A DNA stretch of 64,000 nt, taken from positions 62,001 to 126,000 of the forward strand of contig RSEH01000079.1 in NCBI GenBank assembly GCA_006503475.1. The letters are read 5' to 3'. The notes beneath the pieces are model-generated. The model did not search any database, was not told where the DNA came from, and saw nothing but the letters and a program-made list of their open reading frames with translations. This document shows positions 60,510-64,000 of this stretch, piece by piece. The stretch is from Stentor roeselii (Eukaryota > Ciliophora > Heterotrichea > Heterotrichida > Stentoridae). The position numbers and the translations under genes were made by a program. Numbering within the stretch: position 1 is the stretch's first letter; the number at the start of each line of letters is the position of its first letter.

Positions 60510-61325
60510 TTAATTAAAACTTTTCATTTGAAGTCTCCATAAGTTAAACGAAAGTCTTAAAATCAAAGAAGATTGAGTCGATTTCATCAAATTTTTTAAC
60601 TTTTCTTGAGCTTTGTAGTTCTTTTTTGGCATGCTTGTCATTGAAACTTGGAAATTTGAGAAAATTTTAGAAATTTTGGTGAGGAGAGATGGTTTGTTTG
60701 GAGAAGGGGAAGTACTGCATGCACTTGTGTGACCGTCTTTGCGTTCTGTTAAGGCTGGCTTTAGTGAGTCTATGCGGGATTTTAAGGATTTGATGGAGGG
60801 GGAAAGCAGGTTGGCGATTCCATTGATTTTAGGCACTGCTAGCTTGTTAGGCGACTTATACTTGAAAGTTTGATCCAAAGGTTTGCTAGTAAAAAACGAG
60901 TTTTTTTGCGCATTTTTCGGTGTCGAGATGCTGATTTTTGTTGACTTTTGCCTTTTTATCGGTTTAGAAGAGCTTGTCTTCTTTGACAGCTCCAAGTTTG
61001 TCCCATACCTATTAAACGAGGGTTCCTTGATATGAGTAATTAATTTACTGCAGTCATCTGATCGCTTTTTACCAGCTTGAGTAAAGACTTGCTTCGCGAT
61101 AATCTTCAAAAATGACTCGAACTGCAGATAAGTCATTCTTTCGCCCGACTCTCCTGCTAAAGTGACAAAGATTTTTCGGATTTCTTGAGAAGTCAGCAGG
61201 TCAGGAAAGATTTTCAGAGATGTGCAGATCTTCAGTGAGTCGGTGTAGGACAGGATGTTCTTGTGTTGATGGGCGTCGAAGATTTTTTTGAATTCGAAGC
61301 GGTTTAGGTCTACTAAGTTTGACAT
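60510..61325 (-). CDS. EF-hand-like ciliate protein, 271 aa
   Basis: Residues 1 to about 90 form a helical domain, FKKIFDAHQHKNILSYTDSLKICTSLKIFPDLLTSQEIRKIF...MTYLQFESFLKIIA, of the degenerate paired EF-hand type found in ciliary and basal-body proteins of ciliates; no Ca2+ loop is intact. About 105-215 is Ser/Lys-rich and disordered. A C-terminal basic helical segment follows (SLILRLSFNLWRLQMKSF). It ends only 10 nt before the meckelin start on the same strand, so the two may share expression. The role is inferred from context only. Confidence 0.75.
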   Translation of the reverse strand: MSNLVDLNRFEFKKIFDAHQHKNILSYTDSLKICTSLKIFPDLLTSQEIRKIFVTLAGESGERMTYLQFESFLKIIAKQVFTQAGKKRSDDCSKLITHIKEPSFNRYGTNLELSKKTSSSKPIKRQKSTKISISTPKNAQKNSFFTSKPLDQTFKYKSPNKLAVPKINGIANLLSPSIKSLKSRIDSLKPALTERKDGHTSACSTSPSPNKPSLLTKISKIFSNFQVSMTSMPKKNYKAQEKLKNLMKSTQSSLILRLSFNLWRLQMKSFN

Positions 61326-61422
61326 TTAAATTATGAATTAATTGATGGTTTTACAATCAGAAAAGAGATTGAATTAGGTGATACTAAGATTTGATTATTA
61401 ACTATGAAGAGTAAGAGCTATT

Positions 61423-62094
61423 TTAAATTTTAAAAGAACTACAGCAGAACTTTAAGAGTAAAATTTGGATGATGAATAAACCGGTCATGCTGTACATGAA
61501 AGTTTTTAAGGTTGGAGAAGTAGGAGTATTTAGTGATTTTTTAAAGGTTTTAGATTGAGAAACATCCTGAAAATCTGTTACTAAGACTTGCCGATGATAT
61601 TGGTAAAATAACTTTAACGAAAAGACTTTTTCTAAATTTTCTGAATCTATTGTTCCTGTATAGCTGTAAGCAAAACCTTCAAAAATATACAAAAAACTCG
61701 GATAAAATTTCAAATTAAACTGTTTTAAAAATCTTTTATTCTTGATCATGTCAATTTTTCCTAGGTTTAAATCCAAAAGTTTATATTTTCTGTTTCTTTC
61801 AAAAGTTTCCCAATTTCCACTAAAAGTTTCAGATAACCAAGATTTTCTATCACAAATGATAACAAACCAAGGAAGACTACTGCTCGTTAAATTATTTAAA
61901 AAATCAGATGTAATTGAAATCCATTCAAAATTCTGACTTGCTAATTGATAATCTTCACTAAAAACCCTATCACAACACTGATCCACTTTAAAATCTTCAG
62001 AAAATTCACAAGTTGATTTCTCTTCTCCACAATTTCCTATTTCCCCTCTACACCCAATCAATCCGGTAAAAAAAATCATAAAAACCCTGATCAT
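61423..62094 (-). CDS. thioredoxin-like membrane protein without the CxxC active site
   Basis: A 223-aa protein with a signal peptide at 1-18 (MIRVFMIFFTGLIGCRGE), a Cys-containing segment (CGEEKSTCEF...VDQCCDRVF), a thioredoxin-like domain at about 60-160 and a membrane helix near the C-terminus (about 201-219, MYSMTGLFIIQILLLKFC). The Trx pattern is visible as LPWFVIICDRKSW, KYKLLDLNLGKIDMIKNKRFLKQFNLKFYPSFLYIF (cis-Pro segment) and YTGTIDSENLEKVF. The WCxxC site is replaced by ICDRKSW, so redox exchange is not expected. Likely an ER-luminal scaffold or chaperone of PDI/TMX type. Divergent from the carboxypeptidase gene across 106 bp. Confidence 0.75.
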   Translation of the reverse strand: MIRVFMIFFTGLIGCRGEIGNCGEEKSTCEFSEDFKVDQCCDRVFSEDYQLASQNFEWISITSDFLNNLTSSSLPWFVIICDRKSWLSETFSGNWETFERNRKYKLLDLNLGKIDMIKNKRFLKQFNLKFYPSFLYIFEGFAYSYTGTIDSENLEKVFSLKLFYQYHRQVLVTDFQDVSQSKTFKKSLNTPTSPTLKTFMYSMTGLFIIQILLLKFCCSSFKI

Positions 62095-62200
62095 TATAAT
62101 TCAAACAAAAAATTCAAAAATAAAAACTCACCGCCAAAGTCCACTAAAAACCCCAACTCAAAAAACATTAAAATTCCAAACTTTATCAAATCCTATTAAA
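62095..62200. promoter_or_regulatory. compact divergent promoter, 106 bp
   Basis: The whole spacer is A/C-rich and almost free of G on the plus strand, so both transcription starts of the Trx-like and carboxypeptidase genes must lie in about 100 bp. No motif is clear. Confidence 0.5.
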
Positions 62201-64000
62201 ATGAATACAAATCCAGACCTAAACCAAGAAACACTAGAAAACTTTTCAGAAGGTTCTTCAGTCAATACCCCAGAACCAGAAAAACTTCCTTTAAATCCGA
62301 CCTGCTCATCTCCAGAGTTCCTTCCTCCGCCAATCCCGTTGATTCCAAAGACCTTAAGACCTTCAGAGCCTTTTTTCCAGAGCCAAAAAATTCCTTACGA
62401 GACTTTAGAAGACTTTTCACTCCAAGAGCAGCTTGAACCGATCGGTGCGAAATTTGACGTAAAATTATCAGAATTAGAGAGATATGGTCCAGGAGTAAGT
62501 TTAAAAAGTTTATTTCCAAAAGAAAAACTGGTTTATTTGCGATGGTCTCATCTTCATAAAACTGACTTCAACAGTAACAAGTGCGATTTGAAGAAACTTC
62601 TAAACAAAAGAAAAAATCGAGAAAAAGAAGATAGAAATTATCAAAATCACTTCTTGGTGGATAAGTTGGAAAGGTTTTACAAGGCTGAAGAAGGAGACTT
62701 GACTTTGGTCTTTGAGTCGCGGTTTGAGTCAGGAAATTTGGCGATGGCTTCGAAGTTGAGTGACTGGGAATATGATTTGATTTTGCAGTCAGATATCAAC
62801 TCGAAGGGTCACACGCAGTGGTTTTTTTTTAGTGTTGAAAATACTCGAAAGTCTTTGAAGGTCAAGTTTAATATCTTGAACTTCGCGAAGAGCGACTCGC
62901 TTTACAATGATGGCATGAAAGTTTTGATGTACTCGAAATGTGCTCAGGATTGTAATGGCAGAGGATGGTTTAGAGGTGGGGAAGATATCAGTTATTACAA
63001 TAATGGGATTGTGAAAGAATGTAGCTCTTCGTTGAAAACTTACTCGTCACTTAGCTTTACTTATATTTTTGAGTATTCTCAGGATCGGGTGTATTTCGCT
63101 TATTCCCTGCCATATACGTATTCCTCTCTTCAGTCCTTGCTAGATTCCTACGAAAACGACAAAGTGAGGAGTCAATTTTTCCACCGTAAAACTCTCTGCA
63201 AGAGTTTAGGAGGAAACAGCTGCGACTACCTGACAATATCCAACAAAGGTACTTTAGACGACATAAAAAACAAACGAGTTGTCATAATATCATCCCGAGT
63301 CCACCCAGGTGAAACAGTCGGATCATGGATGATGCTTGGCGTTCTCGATTTCCTGACAAGTCTCGATCCAGAAGCTCAAGACTTAAGAAGCAAGTACATC
63401 TTCAAAGTAATCCCAATGCTAAACCCAGACGGTGTGATCAACGGGAACTACAGATGCAGTCTCGTCGGAGCTGACTTGAACAGACGATGGAAAAATCCTC
63501 AAGTCGACCTTCATCCCATCATCCACAACTTAAAAAAACTCATAAAAAACACTGCTGAAAACTACGAAATCGACCTCATCTGCGACCTTCATGGACATTC
63601 TCGAAAACAAAATATTTTCATGTACGGCTGCGATTTTCCTAAATCTCCAGAAACTTGTAGACTTTTTCCTTATATTCTTAGTAAAATTTCACCTGTTTTC
63701 AGCTTTGAAGACTCAAGATTCGGAGTTCAAAAAGCGAAGGAGTCTACTTTAAGAGTTGCTTTATTTAAAGATTTGAAAATTCCGAATATTTTTACTTTAG
63801 AAGCTTCTTTTTGTGGGTCTAACTTTGGGAAGTATAAAGGGTTTCATTATACTGGAGGGATTTTAGCTGATATGGGAAGAGACCTGTGCAAGTCTCTTCT
63901 TATTTTAAGTCAAAATTCGAAACTTGCTAGAAATCCAGCCTTGAAAAAGCCGAGTTTAGTGAAAGTTTTAAAGAAAAAAACAGAAGAAGAAATGAGTTTA
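62201..64000 (+). CDS. cytosolic carboxypeptidase (CCP/AGBL, tubulin deglutamylase type), 3' end outside window
   Basis: ATG at 62201 opens a frame still open at base 64000 (600 codons seen). After a Pro-rich N-terminus comes the family beta domain (about 170-330; FESGNLAMASKLSDWEYDLIL, WFFFSVENTR) and then the M14 peptidase domain. Zinc ligands are H368 and E371 in HPGE and H464 in DLHGHSRKQNIFMYG. NPDGVINGNYRCSLVGADLNRRW carries the substrate-binding Asn-Arg pair. Human AGBL proteins share all these motifs (HPGETNAS, DLNR.W, DLHGHSRK). They remove C-terminal or side-chain glutamates from tubulin and control axoneme glutamylation, important in a cell with thousands of cilia. The catalytic C-terminal part with the last Glu is not in view. 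Confidence 0.94.
   Translation, partial: MNTNPDLNQETLENFSEGSSVNTPEPEKLPLNPTCSSPEFLPPPIPLIPKTLRPSEPFFQSQKIPYETLEDFSLQEQLEPIGAKFDVKLSELERYGPGVSLKSLFPKEKLVYLRWSHLHKTDFNSNKCDLKKLLNKRKNREKEDRNYQNHFLVDKLERFYKAEEGDLTLVFESRFESGNLAMASKLSDWEYDLILQSDINSKGHTQWFFFSVENTRKSLKVKFNILNFAKSDSLYNDGMKVLMYSKCAQDCNGRGWFRGGEDISYYNNGIVKECSSSLKTYSSLSFTYIFEYSQDRVYFAYSLPYTYSSLQSLLDSYENDKVRSQFFHRKTLCKSLGGNSCDYLTISNKGTLDDIKNKRVVIISSRVHPGETVGSWMMLGVLDFLTSLDPEAQDLRSKYIFKVIPMLNPDGVINGNYRCSLVGADLNRRWKNPQVDLHPIIHNLKKLIKNTAENYEIDLICDLHGHSRKQNIFMYGCDFPKSPETCRLFPYILSKISPVFSFEDSRFGVQKAKESTLRVALFKDLKIPNIFTLEASFCGSNFGKYKGFHYTGGILADMGRDLCKSLLILSQNSKLARNPALKKPSLVKVLKKKTEEEMSL

Overview
The window looks like macronuclear DNA of a heterotrich ciliate, most likely Stentor or a close relative. 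The evidence: AT-rich, gene-dense sequence; intact ORFs up to 1,600 codons under the standard code, with TAA, TAG and TGA all used as terminators; and introns of exactly 15 nt. Five such introns can be placed by protein logic (13236-13250, 23801-23815, 30782-30796, 42628-42642, 51842-51856). Each begins GTA, ends AG, and carries an in-frame stop if retained. Standard-code use of TGA argues against Blepharisma. No CRISPR array, rRNA, tRNA, retroelement or transposase was seen.

Layout. 1-4819: two paralogous membrane receptors on the minus strand, with an ANF/periplasmic-binding-type ectodomain. One is cut by the window edge; the other has a single in-frame TAA. 5454-12860: a tandem array of four intact copines plus a decayed fifth; the first two carry His-rich tails and share a nearly identical vWA half. 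13194-17676: an AT-hook protein, an SLC35F6-like transporter, a PX protein, a GS28/GOSR1 Golgi SNARE and an acylation-motif pseudokinase. 17696-21349: a WD40-ankyrin-TRP channel. 21917-26326: a golgin-like coiled coil, EMC5, a 51-aa membrane protein, a mitochondrial RsfS/MALSU1 and two unknowns. 27172-34031: small coiled-coil and EF-hand proteins, 25-aa ribosomal protein eL41, a C2H2 finger, a WIPI/Atg18 PROPPIN, a NASP histone chaperone, an ArfGAP without its arginine finger and an RBR ubiquitin ligase. 34365-39438: a 1404-aa type I membrane protein and a small Cys-rich secreted protein.

39439-56308 is gene-poor. It holds one intact 1856-aa surface protein (LamG-like and Cys-rich repeats, multipass C-terminus) and a truncated pseudogene copy, separated by 1.5-3.6 kb AT-rich tracts. 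56309-64000 returns to dense packing: a coiled-coil protein, meckelin (TMEM67), an EF-hand-like protein, a thioredoxin-like membrane protein and the 5' part of a cytosolic carboxypeptidase. Meckelin and a tubulin-deglutamylase-type enzyme both point to cilia.

Convergent genes nearly touch (0-13 nt). Most leaders are strongly G-depleted on the coding strand for 100-250 nt, several 3' flanks are C-depleted (G/T-rich), and divergent promoters therefore show a mirror-image skew switch.
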